Positions 45,787 to 53,489 of a stretch of 64,000 bases of DNA are shown piece after piece. The DNA is from Streptomyces sp. NBC_00513 (GTDB lineage Bacteria > Actinomycetota > Actinomycetes > Streptomycetales > Streptomycetaceae): NCBI RefSeq assembly GCF_041431415.1, contig NZ_CP107845.1, positions 7,936,001 through 8,000,000 of the forward strand, given 5' to 3'. The translations under genes were made by a program, and so were the position numbers. Under the pieces are notes generated by a model. The model saw only the letters and a program-made list of their open reading frames with translations. It ran no database searches and was not told the origin of the DNA. Within the stretch, counting starts at the first letter, position 1, and the number at the start of each line of letters is the position of its first letter.

Positions 45787-46124
45787 ATGTGGTTGAGGTC
45801 AACGAGCTTGTGGGTGTGGTGTTTCGGGACTGTCGGCCCTCGTCGTCGAGGGCGTGACGGGCGAGGGCGGGGCCATCCGGGTGTCCGCGCGGACCCGAGG
45901 GGATCCAGTGCCGTGCCCGGCGTGCGGGCAGGCGACGGGGCGGGTGCACGGCTTCCACGGGTGGGTGATCGCGGACGTGCCGGTGGAAGGGCGGCGGGTC
46001 GTGGCGTCGGTGCGGGTCCGGCGCCTGGTCTGCCCGGTGCTCGGCTGCCCGCGGCAGACGTTCCGTGAACAGGTCCTCGGCGTCGTGGAGCGCTACCAGC
46101 GCCGCACCAACCGCCTGCCAACCA
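45787..46124 (+). pseudogene. ISL3-family transposase N-terminal remnant
   Basis: VVEVNELVGVVF, then after a frameshift LSALVVEGVTGEGGAIRVSARTRGDPVPCPACGQATGRVHGFHGWVIADVPVEGRRVVASVRVRRLVC and the CPRQTFREQV zinc motif. The sequence stops matching at about 46124, before the HTH and DDE parts. Different subtype from the ISL3 at 25291. Confidence 0.75.
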
Positions 46125-46138
46125 ACTTGACTCAGTGG

Positions 46139-46585
46139 TCAAGGAGTTACAGCAGTGGTGTCCTGCGGGGTGGCGGCGTACATGGTGTGGACGGTCTCCA
46201 TGGCCTGGGAGGCTCGGGGGTACCCGATGTAGCCGGCCAGCAGGGTCATGAGGGTGGTGAGCGCCTGGTTGTCGAGTCCGTGGCGTCGCGCCAGCGCGAG
46301 GTGGGTGAGAAGGCGGTCCCCGCTGACCCCTTGGGCGGCCAGGGCGGTGATGATGGCGATGCTGCGGTCGCGTCCAGTGAGAGCGGGATGCGACCAGGCG
46401 GCTCCGCCGGCGGCGTGCAGCGCCTCCTCGGCGAACGGGGTGCCGACGCGGGTGGCGAAGGAGTGGGCGACGTCCTGTTCGGGGACGTCGAAGATCCTGG
46501 CGTAGGCCGTGATGCCGTGCTCCCGGCGATTGCCTGGGGCACGCTCCTCGGCCAGTGGCCGGCCGGGGTCAAGTGGAGTGGACAC
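46139..46585 (-). CDS. Carboxymuconolactone decarboxylase family protein
   Basis: 148 residues ending RDRSIAIITALAAQGVSGDRLLTHLALARRHGLDNQALTTLMTLLAGYIGYPRASQAMETVHTMY, a CMD helical fold. No CxxC peroxidase pair is seen, so a decarboxylase-like or lactonase-like role is likelier than AhpD. GTG at 46585 with AGGAAAGG upstream; a longer frame would be low-quality sequence. It lies downstream of an MBL hydrolase on the same strand. Confidence 0.78.
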   Translation of the reverse strand: MSTPLDPGRPLAEERAPGNRREHGITAYARIFDVPEQDVAHSFATRVGTPFAEEALHAAGGAAWSHPALTGRDRSIAIITALAAQGVSGDRLLTHLALARRHGLDNQALTTLMTLLAGYIGYPRASQAMETVHTMYAATPQDTTAVTP

Positions 46586-46881
46586 GAAATCTGGTGCCTT
46601 TCCTCGTGGGGTGGCCTGAAGCCCGGATGGGTTGTTTCCGCGTCGGTGCGCGCGGACGCACGGGCGTGTCGCTGGAGCGGGGGCTTCGCTCGTCGGCGTC
46701 ACCGGCAGCAGGTGCCGGCCGGAATTCCTGGGGCGGGGGCAGAACGTACGCGGTCGCCACGGGATCTCTCCGTGCGATTTCCGGGCGCCCGCTCCGGAGC
46801 CAGGTGGGTCGTGATGGTGGTGCCGGGTTCCTCGGCGCTGAGGCTCAGGGCCTGAGTGGTGATGACGGCGGGTGGCGGGGT

Positions 46882-47814
46882 TCAGGCCGGTGCGTTGGTG
46901 TCGTAGAAGGCGCGGGCGGCGAGGCCGATCCACTCGGGGCGTTCCCAGGAAGGCCAGCGGGTACGGGCGTTCTCGGCGATGGTGGCGGCCGTCTTGTCGG
47001 CGGTGGCGCCGCGCTCGCGCAGCCGCAGGGCCTCGTCGCGGACGTAGGTGAGGTAGTCGCGGACGTCGTGGATGAGCGAGGCGTCGGTGACCTCGCCGTG
47101 GCCGGGAACGATGGTCTGCGGGGCGAGTGCGGCGAGCTGGTCGAGCACGCCGATCCAGCCCTCGCCGTCCACGTCGGTGTCGTGGGGCGGGAAGTACGGC
47201 GCGATCGGGAAGATACGGGTCTCCAGCAGATCGCCGGCGAACAGCACCCGGCCGTCCACAAGGACGATCTGGTCGGACCCGGTGTGCGCGGGACCGACCT
47301 CACGCAGCAGCACGGTACGGCCTCCGAGGTCGATCTCGGCCTCGCCCTCGTAGACCAGATCGGGGTCGACCAGTTCGACTCCTTCGAGTTCGGCAGCGAC
47401 TGCGGGGCTCAGGCCCTTGAACATGCCGAGGTAGCCGGCTCCCTTGCGCCGCAGTTCGGCGCGCTGGCCGCTGTTGTAGACGATCGTGGCGGCACCCTTG
47501 AACGCCTGCGCGCCGAAGCCGTGCTCAGGATGGAAGTGGGTCAGGGTCAGGTACAGGCGGCGGTCGCCGGCCAGGCGCCGGGCCTGCTCCAGCACCAGTG
47601 CACCGTTGCGGGGGCCGATGCCGGTGTCGATGACCAGCGCGGCCTTCTCCCCGAGGACGATGCCGATGTTGGGGACCAACTCGACGCGGCGGTCCGGGAT
47701 GACGAAAACGCCCTCGGACACTTCGACGGGAGATCCCGATATGACGGGCGGGGGGCTGTGCAGGACATCCGGCGCGCCGTCGGAGGCGAGAGGCGTGGGG
47801 TCGGTGGGACACAT
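46882..47814 (-). CDS. Metallo-beta-lactamase-fold hydrolase
   Basis: 310 residues. Metal motif LTLTHFHPEHGFGAQAF (H93, H95, E97, H98: HxHxEH instead of HxHxDH), then GPAHTGSDQIVLVDGRVLFAGDLL and VPGHGEVTD. Similar to quinoprotein-relay or lactonase-like SoxH-type MBL proteins. The HxHxEH variant probably still binds one or two metals. It is divergent from a TetR regulator across an 83-bp gap. Confidence 0.88.
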   Translation of the reverse strand: MCPTDPTPLASDGAPDVLHSPPPVISGSPVEVSEGVFVIPDRRVELVPNIGIVLGEKAALVIDTGIGPRNGALVLEQARRLAGDRRLYLTLTHFHPEHGFGAQAFKGAATIVYNSGQRAELRRKGAGYLGMFKGLSPAVAAELEGVELVDPDLVYEGEAEIDLGGRTVLLREVGPAHTGSDQIVLVDGRVLFAGDLLETRIFPIAPYFPPHDTDVDGEGWIGVLDQLAALAPQTIVPGHGEVTDASLIHDVRDYLTYVRDEALRLRERGATADKTAATIAENARTRWPSWERPEWIGLAARAFYDTNAPA

Positions 47815-47897
47815 GGCACAACTCCAGATCAATCTGAACAGCGTTGAGATTTCGATCCGAGCGTAACACTCAATCAGAGCACCGCTAAGATGAAGAC

Positions 47898-48587
47898 ATG
47901 GCAAAGGAGCGATATCACCACGGGGACCTGCGCGGCGCGCTGCTCGACGCGGCGGAGACCCTCGTACGAGAGCGGGGTGCCGACGGCTGGTCACTGCGTG
48001 AGGCATCGGCACGGGTCGGTGTCAGCCCCAGCGCCGCCTACCACCACTTCGGCTCGCGTGACGCACTCGCATCCGCCCTGTCCGAGGTCGTGCTGGCCCG
48101 GCTGGGGAATCGCCTGCGCGACACCATGGACGCGGCGCCGGAGCAGGGCCCCGAACGTCTCGCCGCATGCGGGCGCGCTTATGTCACCTGGGCCGTCGAG
48201 GACCCGGCCGTCGCCCGGCTCGTCTTCCGCGGCGGCGCCACAACGGCGCAGTCCGCCATCTCACCCCACCCGCACGAAGTGCTCACCACCGAACTCGACC
48301 GTCTGACCGACACGGGCCACCTGCCCGCGGGAGCCCGCCCGGGCGCCGAATTCGTGGTCTGGGCCGCCATCCACGGCCTGGCTGTCCTGCTCATCGACGG
48401 TCTCGTACACATCGACGACCGGCAAGGCGTCGAATGCCAGACCGAACGTCTGGTCTTCGCCACCTTCAACGGCCTGGCGCAGGAAACCGCCCCTGAGCCG
48501 GACCGGCCCATGCCCACCACCACGCACACACAGCGCCTCACCCAGAGCCCGGCCCCCGGCCCGGCACCACACGCGCCCTCACCCTGA
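47898..48587 (+). CDS. TetR family regulator
   Basis: 229 residues. HTH (HHGDLRGALLDAAETLVRERGADGWSLREASARVGVSPSAAYHHFGSRDALASAL) and a TetR_C_33-like helical domain with a disordered Pro/Thr tail. Divergent from the MBL hydrolase gene, which it probably represses. ATG at 47898. Confidence 0.9.
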   Translation: MAKERYHHGDLRGALLDAAETLVRERGADGWSLREASARVGVSPSAAYHHFGSRDALASALSEVVLARLGNRLRDTMDAAPEQGPERLAACGRAYVTWAVEDPAVARLVFRGGATTAQSAISPHPHEVLTTELDRLTDTGHLPAGARPGAEFVVWAAIHGLAVLLIDGLVHIDDRQGVECQTERLVFATFNGLAQETAPEPDRPMPTTTHTQRLTQSPAPGPAPHAPSP

Positions 48588-48769
48588 AGTCCCACGGAAC
48601 GACGCAGGCCAGAAGGGGCCGCCCCGGAGGCAACGGCAGTCCCCTGGGGCGGCTCACCGTTGAACTCCGATCCGTGACGCGGTCCGACTCGGCCCGGCTG
48701 ACGATGCCCATCGCGGTGACCGCTGCCCAGCCCCGTGACTCGTCGAACGATTCATCCGGGCAGGTCAGT

Positions 48770-49192
48770 GTCGCCTGGCGAGCCGGACATCGTGATCGCG
48801 ACCGATGCCGGGTGCGACGTGACCGGGCTGGCCTGGGTGCTTCGGGACCTGCCCGTCGAGCTGGTGGGGCGCGTCCGCGGTGACCGAGTGATGCGACTGC
48901 CGAAGCCTGCAAGGGTTCACGATCCCAGGGGCGGCCGGCCGCCGAAGCGCGGGCCGGAGTTCCGCTTCGCCAAGCCCGAGACCTGGCCCGAGCTGCCGTC
49001 ATCACCCGCACCGCCACGACGAACCACGGCAAGGCGGTCACGCAGGCGTGGCACCGGGTCCACCCGCGGCTGACCCACCGGGCCGCCTGGTTCGACCATG
49101 CAGGCGAACTCCCGCTGTTCGAGGGCACGTTGATCCGGCTGGAGGCCGAGCGCCTGTCGAAGGACCGGGCAGCCCCGGTCGTGTGGTTGTGA
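48770..49192 (+). pseudogene. Transposase remnant (NF041680/IS701-like)
   Basis: Frame 1: VIATDAGCDVTGLAWVLRDLPVELVGRVRGDRVMRLPKPARV, GGRPPKRGPEFRFAKPETWPEL; after a frameshift near 49000: TRTATTNHGKAVTQAWHRVHPRLTHRAAWFD, LPLFEGTLIRLEAERL ending APVVWL. The N-terminal catalytic part and the C-terminus are missing. Confidence 0.75.
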
Positions 49193-49225
49193 CTGGCCCG
49201 GCTCCGCGCGAGCGGGCCCGCATAG

Positions 49226-49339
49226 ACCCATCTTGGCCTTGTCAGCCCGCTGAGCGTACTGAGTCAGAGCCTCGGCCAAGTGGGGCAGCCCCAGCTTGCC
49301 GGCCGTGTTGCGGATGCGGGTGGAGACCAGCTCACTCAA
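49226..49339 (-). pseudogene. IstB N-terminal remnant
   Basis: 38 codons: MSELVSTRIRNTAGKLGLPHLAEALTQYAQRADKAKMG, the N-terminal helix region of IS21 IstB ATPases. Homology ends abruptly before the Walker A motif, where the transposase remnant at 48770-49192 begins. Confidence 0.72.
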
Positions 49340-49385
49340 GACGTTCCCCTCGTGATCGGCTTGGTGGTGAAGGGTCGGGTGCCGG

Positions 49386-50045
49386 TCAGTTCGTCATGGA
49401 CCGACAAAGGCGGCGGCCGACCTCGACCTGGGTGACCGCGGTCCGGTTCAGCAGGGCCGCCAGCGGCCCGGATTCGGTGCCTGCGTTCTGCCGGCGGGAC
49501 AGAGGAAGGCTTCCGTCGCCGGTTGTGACGCGACGTACGGACCCCGTGGGCAGGCCGTCCCAGTGCCTCTGATCCACGACCCGGGCGCCCCGACCGAGAG
49601 CCCGTGCATGGGTGGCCAGCAAGGTCTCGCCGCTGTGACCGGGCACCGTGGAATGCAGCATGATCTGGGACTTCGTGGCCCTGACCTCGACCAGCTGGCG
49701 CGGCCGGACCCTGCGGGCAGGCACGGAGTAGAGGTTCGCGTCGAAGGCGACGAGGCAGTCCTTGCCGACGTGGCGAAGGTGTCGCTGTGTGACTACATAA
49801 GGCGTCTGTGGCAGCGGCCGCAGGGCCACGTGGTCGCGGACCGCCCGCAGACCGATGATCTCGCCGTGGGTGCCGTGGACCTGCGCCCGCCGCAGCGGCA
49901 CCCAGGCGGTGAACGCGGCGTTCATTTCCTCGATGGACGAGAAGGCGCGTCCGCCAGAACATGATCGCGGACGATCAGCACCTGCCGCTCGACTCGGCCT
50001 TTCCCCGTGGGCCGGTAGGAGGCCAGCACGTCGGGGTCGAAGTCG
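49386..50045 (-). pseudogene. IstA (IS21 transposase) C-terminal remnant
   Basis: Reading leftward: DFDPDVLASYRPTGKGRVERQVLIVRDHVLA (end of the DDE core with catalytic Glu), a frameshift near 49930, then SSIEEMNAAFTAWVPLRRAQVHGTHGEIIG, VTQRHLRHVGKDCLVAFDANLYSVPARRV and a final QVEVGRRLCRSM. The N-terminal HTH and the first catalytic residues are missing. Confidence 0.8.
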
Positions 50046-50210
50046 TAGTGCCCGCCATCGTCGGCTGCGGCGGCAGCGGCAAGTCCCACATGGCCCGCGA
50101 ACTGGGCAGAATCCTCAACGCCCCGGTGACGCACCTGGACGCAGCGTTCTACGACGACGAGTGGAACGGGCCTCCCATGGACAAGTTCACCGAGGTGACT
50201 CTGCGGACCG
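50046..50210 (+). pseudogene. P-loop kinase fragment (adenylate-kinase/topology-modulation type)
   Basis: VPAIVGCGGSGKSHMARELGRILNAPVTHLDAAFYDDEWN followed by MDKF: a Walker A motif and the LID-proximal region of small nucleotide kinases. Both ends are cut: by the IstA remnant on the left and by the end of the LuxR gene on the right. Confidence 0.65.
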
Positions 50211-50229
50211 CAACGTCTGGCAGGGGCAG

Positions 50230-51360
50230 TCAGGACAGGGTGGGCCCGTTGTCGGGGGCGTCGAGGAGACCGGTGCGGGTGGCGATGACGGCGGCCTGGA
50301 AGCGGTTCTCGGCGCCGAGGCGTTCGAGCAGGTCTGCGACACGACGTCGGATGGTGCGCAGCGACAGGCCCAGGCGGCGGGCGATTGTTTCGTCCTTGAG
50401 GCCTGCGGCGAGCAGTCTCAGCAGGGTGGCGTCGATGTCGCGGGCAGCCCGTTCGAGGCCTTCGGAGCCGAGAGTGGTGGGGTCGACGAAGACCGTGGCG
50501 TGGGTCCAGGCCTGCTCGAAGATGCCACGAAGGTAAGCGATGAGGTGGGGTTCTCGGACGACGACGGCGCCCCAGGTGGTGGTGTCGGCGGGCAGGAACG
50601 CGACAGTGTCATCAAAGATGATGAGCCGGCCGAAGAGTTCGTGGGCGGTGCGGTACTCGCCGCCCAGGGCGGTGGCCGCGGCGACGTAGGCCTGGGTGGG
50701 GCCGTGGAAGCGGACCGAGTGCTGCTGCAAGGTACGCATGCGGACACCGCGTTCGAGGAGGGCGCGGTCGCGGGCCAGGGCCGGTTCGAGGTTGGCGGGG
50801 TTGCGGGAGACGTCGCCGGGCTGACAGGCGATGACCTCGTCGCGACAGGCGGCGGCCTCCTGCTCCAGCAGTGCGTGGACTGCCGTGATGTCGGGCAGGA
50901 CTGTCACCGCGCCCGGGTCGGTATCCGGTATGTCGGAGTGGCTCATGCGTGTGAAGCGATGGATGTCCTCACACAGGGCGGCCAGGCGCTGCCGATGGGC
51001 GGCGGTTTCGGCAGCGATGCGGGCCTCGACTTCGGCGGTGAGGTCTGTGAGGGCTGTCTGCGGCAACAGGGCGCGTCCCTGATGGGGAGCTGTCGGGTTG
51101 AAGCGGACCAGGTGCCGCGTGGCCAGTCGGTCCAGTGCTGCGCCGGCTTCTCGTTCATCGATGTCGAGGTCTCCGGCGAGGGCAGAGGGATCTAGGTGGC
51201 CGTGCGCACGCACATGGTCATAGACGCGCCAGTCCAACTCCCAGTCGTCAGAGACGCCCGGAGTGTTTGGGAGGGGGGCACGCCCGGCGCTTTGCGCGGT
51301 CGCCGCCACCCCTCTTGCCATCGATGCATCTAAGTTGCCAGTTATGTCCGTATGAGGCAT
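50230..51360 (-). CDS. LuxR-type regulator with TrmB-like N-terminal domain
   Basis: 376 residues. An N-terminal winged-helix region (WRVYDHVRAHGHLDPSALAGDLDIDEREAGAALDRLATRHLVRF), a central helical and PLD-like sensor domain, and a C-terminal LuxR HTH (RLLAAGLKDETIARRLGLSLRTIRRRVADLLERLGAENRFQAAVIATRTG). This architecture is frequent next to Streptomyces peptide natural-product clusters. AGGGGG lies before the ATG at 51360. It is divergent from the small secreted protein and mini-ORF locus and is the best candidate for its pathway regulator. Confidence 0.9.
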   Translation of the reverse strand: MPHTDITGNLDASMARGVAATAQSAGRAPLPNTPGVSDDWELDWRVYDHVRAHGHLDPSALAGDLDIDEREAGAALDRLATRHLVRFNPTAPHQGRALLPQTALTDLTAEVEARIAAETAAHRQRLAALCEDIHRFTRMSHSDIPDTDPGAVTVLPDITAVHALLEQEAAACRDEVIACQPGDVSRNPANLEPALARDRALLERGVRMRTLQQHSVRFHGPTQAYVAAATALGGEYRTAHELFGRLIIFDDTVAFLPADTTTWGAVVVREPHLIAYLRGIFEQAWTHATVFVDPTTLGSEGLERAARDIDATLLRLLAAGLKDETIARRLGLSLRTIRRRVADLLERLGAENRFQAAVIATRTGLLDAPDNGPTLS

Positions 51361-51524
51361 TTCGTCCCCCTGTCCTCTGTAGATCTGACACTTTAATGAC
51401 GGGCATCATGCCTGGTCCAGCGGGGGCGTACAGGAAAGAATCCTGACATCGGCAGGAACGACGCCACTATCCGTAGGGCCACTGTTCGCTCCTCTTCGAC
51501 GCCTATGTCATGAAGGATCTCGTT

Positions 51525-51872
51525 GTGAACCGTTTTCTCCGCACTGCTGTCGGCGCCGCTGCGACCATGACCGCTCTGTATGCCCTCGCGACACCTGCCG
51601 GCGCCAGCGGACCGGCACCGCTCACGTCACCGAGCGGCGCGGGCGTGTCAACGGTCACCCGAGGGCTCCAGGCCGACCCATATCAGTCGCTCGGCGTCGC
51701 GCTCCTCAACACGTCCTGGGGTAACGACGACCCCGCCCCTCCGCGCCCCCTCGCGGACAGTGAACCCGCCCCCATTGAGGGCGCGGCCCCTGACGGCGGG
51801 CCCCACGGACGCCCCCCAGAGTTCGGATCCCCTCGGCGGCCGGCCGCCGGAGGGACCGGTACGCCGGAGTGA
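51525..51872 (+). CDS. Small secreted protein at the head of the peptide cluster
   Basis: 115 residues from a GTG with AAGGA 7 nt upstream (an ATG at 51510 is possible). A signal peptide of about 30 residues (MNRFLRTAVGAAATMTALYALATPAGA) is followed by a Pro/Gly/Ala-rich, low-complexity mature part with one compact segment (DPYQSLGVALLNTSWGNDD). No Cys. Family unknown. It lies between the LuxR gene and the mini-ORFs and may be co-induced with them. Confidence 0.6.
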   Translation: MNRFLRTAVGAAATMTALYALATPAGASGPAPLTSPSGAGVSTVTRGLQADPYQSLGVALLNTSWGNDDPAPPRPLADSEPAPIEGAAPDGGPHGRPPEFGSPRRPAAGGTGTPE

Positions 51873-51961
51873 GGCTTTCCGATTCTCCCGGAACGCACTC
51901 CGGATGACGGGCCAGAATTCCCGTCGATCAATCCAGCGAGAGCGAAAGGGGGTGTAGATAA

Positions 51962-52018
51962 ATGATCCGCGAGAACGCTCGCGCTCTTGGCCAGCTGATG
52001 GGCAAGTGCACCTCCTGA
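51962..52018 (+). CDS. 18-residue candidate precursor peptide, copy 1
   Basis: Encodes MIRENARALGQLMGKCTS. AAAGGGGGTG lies 8 nt upstream of the ATG, one of the strongest ribosome sites in the window. Codon use is normal for the genome. The peptide is amphipathic (RENARALGQLMGK) with a C-terminal Cys-Thr-Ser and has no aromatic residue, so it differs from the YYH/WxY precursors usual for P450-modified mini-RiPPs. A substrate or signalling role is inferred from the downstream genes. Confidence 0.72.
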   Translation: MIRENARALGQLMGKCTS

Positions 52019-52059
52019 ACCAAGTTCTTCAACGAAACCCCGAAAGGGGGTGTAGATAA

Positions 52060-52116
52060 ATGATCCGCGAGAACGCTCGCGCTCTTGGCCAGCTGATGGG
52101 CAAGTGCACCTCCTGA
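52060..52116 (+). CDS. 18-residue candidate precursor peptide, copy 2
   Basis: Identical in DNA and peptide sequence to copy 1, with its own identical ribosome site. Perfect identity at third positions means a very recent duplication or continued gene conversion, which would raise peptide dose. Followed after 9 bp by a strong hairpin. Confidence 0.72.
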   Translation: MIRENARALGQLMGKCTS

Positions 52117-52125
52117 GTCAACGAA

Positions 52126-52158
52126 AATGGCGGGGGCTCTTCCCGGGCCCCCGCCATT
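52126..52158 (+). terminator. Attenuator-type hairpin after the peptide genes
   Basis: AATGGCGGGGGC (52126-52137) pairs perfectly with GCCCCCGCCATT (52147-52158), 12 bp with a 9-nt loop, followed by TTCCTGTTC. It separates the mini-ORFs from the long operon on the same strand and would give far more peptide transcript than enzyme transcript, as in many RiPP clusters. Confidence 0.85.
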
Positions 52159-52223
52159 TCCTGTTCAATTCCCAGAATGCTCGCGTCGGCGTGCAAGAAC
52201 GTAAAAGAATACGAAGAGGCCAT

Positions 52224-53444
52224 ATGTCGCAGGGCTACCCCATCCCGTACAACCGTACGCTGAGCGAACAACCATTCCGCGAAGCCAAGCGCCTGGACGT
52301 CTCGGCCCTACAGAGCATGTGGCTCCCTTGGATCACGCTCGAGTCGGACCCAGCGAGCCATCTCCTCGCCCTCAATGCCTCCCTCACCTGGCACCAGTCG
52401 CGCAAGCGCGACGCCGCGGACACCCTCTCGCGGCCCTGGTTCTCGACTTACGCCGCGGGCGGTCTGCGGCCATGGGTCCTCGGTCAGGCGCGGGCCGCGG
52501 ACCAGATCGGATCCGACGTCGAGCTGTCGCCCGCCATGGCCGAACTGCGAGAGACGTGGCACGAGGAGCTGCACGGAGCCTCCCCGCTGCGCCGCCTACA
52601 GGCCACAGCCGTGCTGGGTAGCCTGACCGCCAGCCTGCCCCTGCTGGAAGCGCCGCGCCCGAACCCGGAGAGCCCCGACCCCCTGGAGCAGCACTACTGC
52701 TACGAGCACTCCAGGGTCGTACGGCAGCGCGACCTCCACCACGAGCCCAGCGTGTCCGCGCTGCGGATCCTCAGCAACAAGGCGACGGAGCCGGCGCTGC
52801 GCCTCCTTGTGACGGTCAGCTTCGCCGGCCACGTGCTGCGTAAGGAAAGCGACTTCGTCAGGGTCGATGAGGAACTCGCCCGGGCCGAGAGGATGTTGGG
52901 GCAGCTCGACGTGCACGAGCCGTGGCTCGCCGCTCTGGTGACCAGCCGGTTCCACCGGATGAAGGCACTCAGGTCGTGGCGGATGGAAGAGCGGGACACC
53001 ACACTGCTGGACCTGCGGTCGACACGCGATGCCGACAAGGCCCTCGCGGCGGAAGCTGAGAAGTCCGGCGACGAGCTCATCCGCCACCTGTGGCAGGAGA
53101 ACCACCGGCTTCTGCTGGAAGTCACCGTCAAGAACCAGGTTGGCCATGACCCGGACGAGATCGCGGATGTGATCGCGGAGATCGACAAGATCGAGCCGCA
53201 CTACGCCGAGAGCCAGTACTACATCGGCGAGGTGTTCGCCCAGGCCGGCCGGCTCTCTGAAGCGGCGGACCATTTCGTCCGCAGTGCTCAGGGCGGCGAA
53301 GCACGGGGCGCCGTGGGAGCTTTCAGGGCCTACGAATGCCAGCGGGAGCTTGGTGACCGTGAATCTGCGATCGAGTGTCTTGACCTCTTGGAAGACCTCG
53401 ACCCGGCCGCCGACGCACAGGCTTATCGAACCGAATTGAACTGA
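52224..53444 (+). CDS. Helical, TPR-ending protein of unknown function
   Basis: 406 residues. The N-terminal half is all-helical without a recognised domain (MSQGYPIPYNRTLSEQPFRE...; PLEQHYCYEHSRVVRQRD). The last about 100 residues contain tetratricopeptide-like repeats (PHYAESQYYIGEVFAQAGRLSEAADHFVRSAQ; GAFRAYECQRELGDRESAIECLDLLEDLDP). GAAGAGG precedes the ATG. As the first gene after the attenuator it may be a peptide-binding scaffold or leader-recognition protein for the 18-mer. That role is inferred from position and TPR content only. Confidence 0.75.
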   Translation: MSQGYPIPYNRTLSEQPFREAKRLDVSALQSMWLPWITLESDPASHLLALNASLTWHQSRKRDAADTLSRPWFSTYAAGGLRPWVLGQARAADQIGSDVELSPAMAELRETWHEELHGASPLRRLQATAVLGSLTASLPLLEAPRPNPESPDPLEQHYCYEHSRVVRQRDLHHEPSVSALRILSNKATEPALRLLVTVSFAGHVLRKESDFVRVDEELARAERMLGQLDVHEPWLAALVTSRFHRMKALRSWRMEERDTTLLDLRSTRDADKALAAEAEKSGDELIRHLWQENHRLLLEVTVKNQVGHDPDEIADVIAEIDKIEPHYAESQYYIGEVFAQAGRLSEAADHFVRSAQGGEARGAVGAFRAYECQRELGDRESAIECLDLLEDLDPAADAQAYRTELN

Positions 53445-53489
53445 CCCTGGCCGGTCGAACCGGCCGCAGCGAATGTATTGGGTGAGAGA

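Larger units (their letters stand above)
51943..52116 (+). repeat. Tandem 76-bp direct repeat, 100 percent identical
   Basis: 51943-52018 and 52041-52116 are identical, with a period of 98 bp. Each copy contains a ribosome site (AAAGGGGGTG), the ATG, 18 codons and the TGA. Short spacer similarity (CAACGAAA) recurs after both copies. Confidence 0.97.

Noticed and set aside
46555..47847. 430-codon plus-strand frame
   Set aside because: It is antisense to the metallo-beta-lactamase-fold gene, which has clear motifs on the minus strand.
51904..51957. 17-codon frame just upstream of copy 1 (starts MTGQNSRRSIQ)
   Set aside because: It ends inside the ribosome site of copy 1, has no ribosome site of its own and is not part of the repeat.
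51943..52116. CRISPR or simple duplication without coding meaning
   Set aside because: Only two copies exist, each with a ribosome site, an ATG and an in-frame stop; a coding interpretation is stronger.
52224..53444. LanB/PEARL-type or YcaO modification enzyme as first gene after the mini-ORFs
   Set aside because: No dehydratase, YcaO or radical-SAM motif is visible; only helical and TPR-like sequence.
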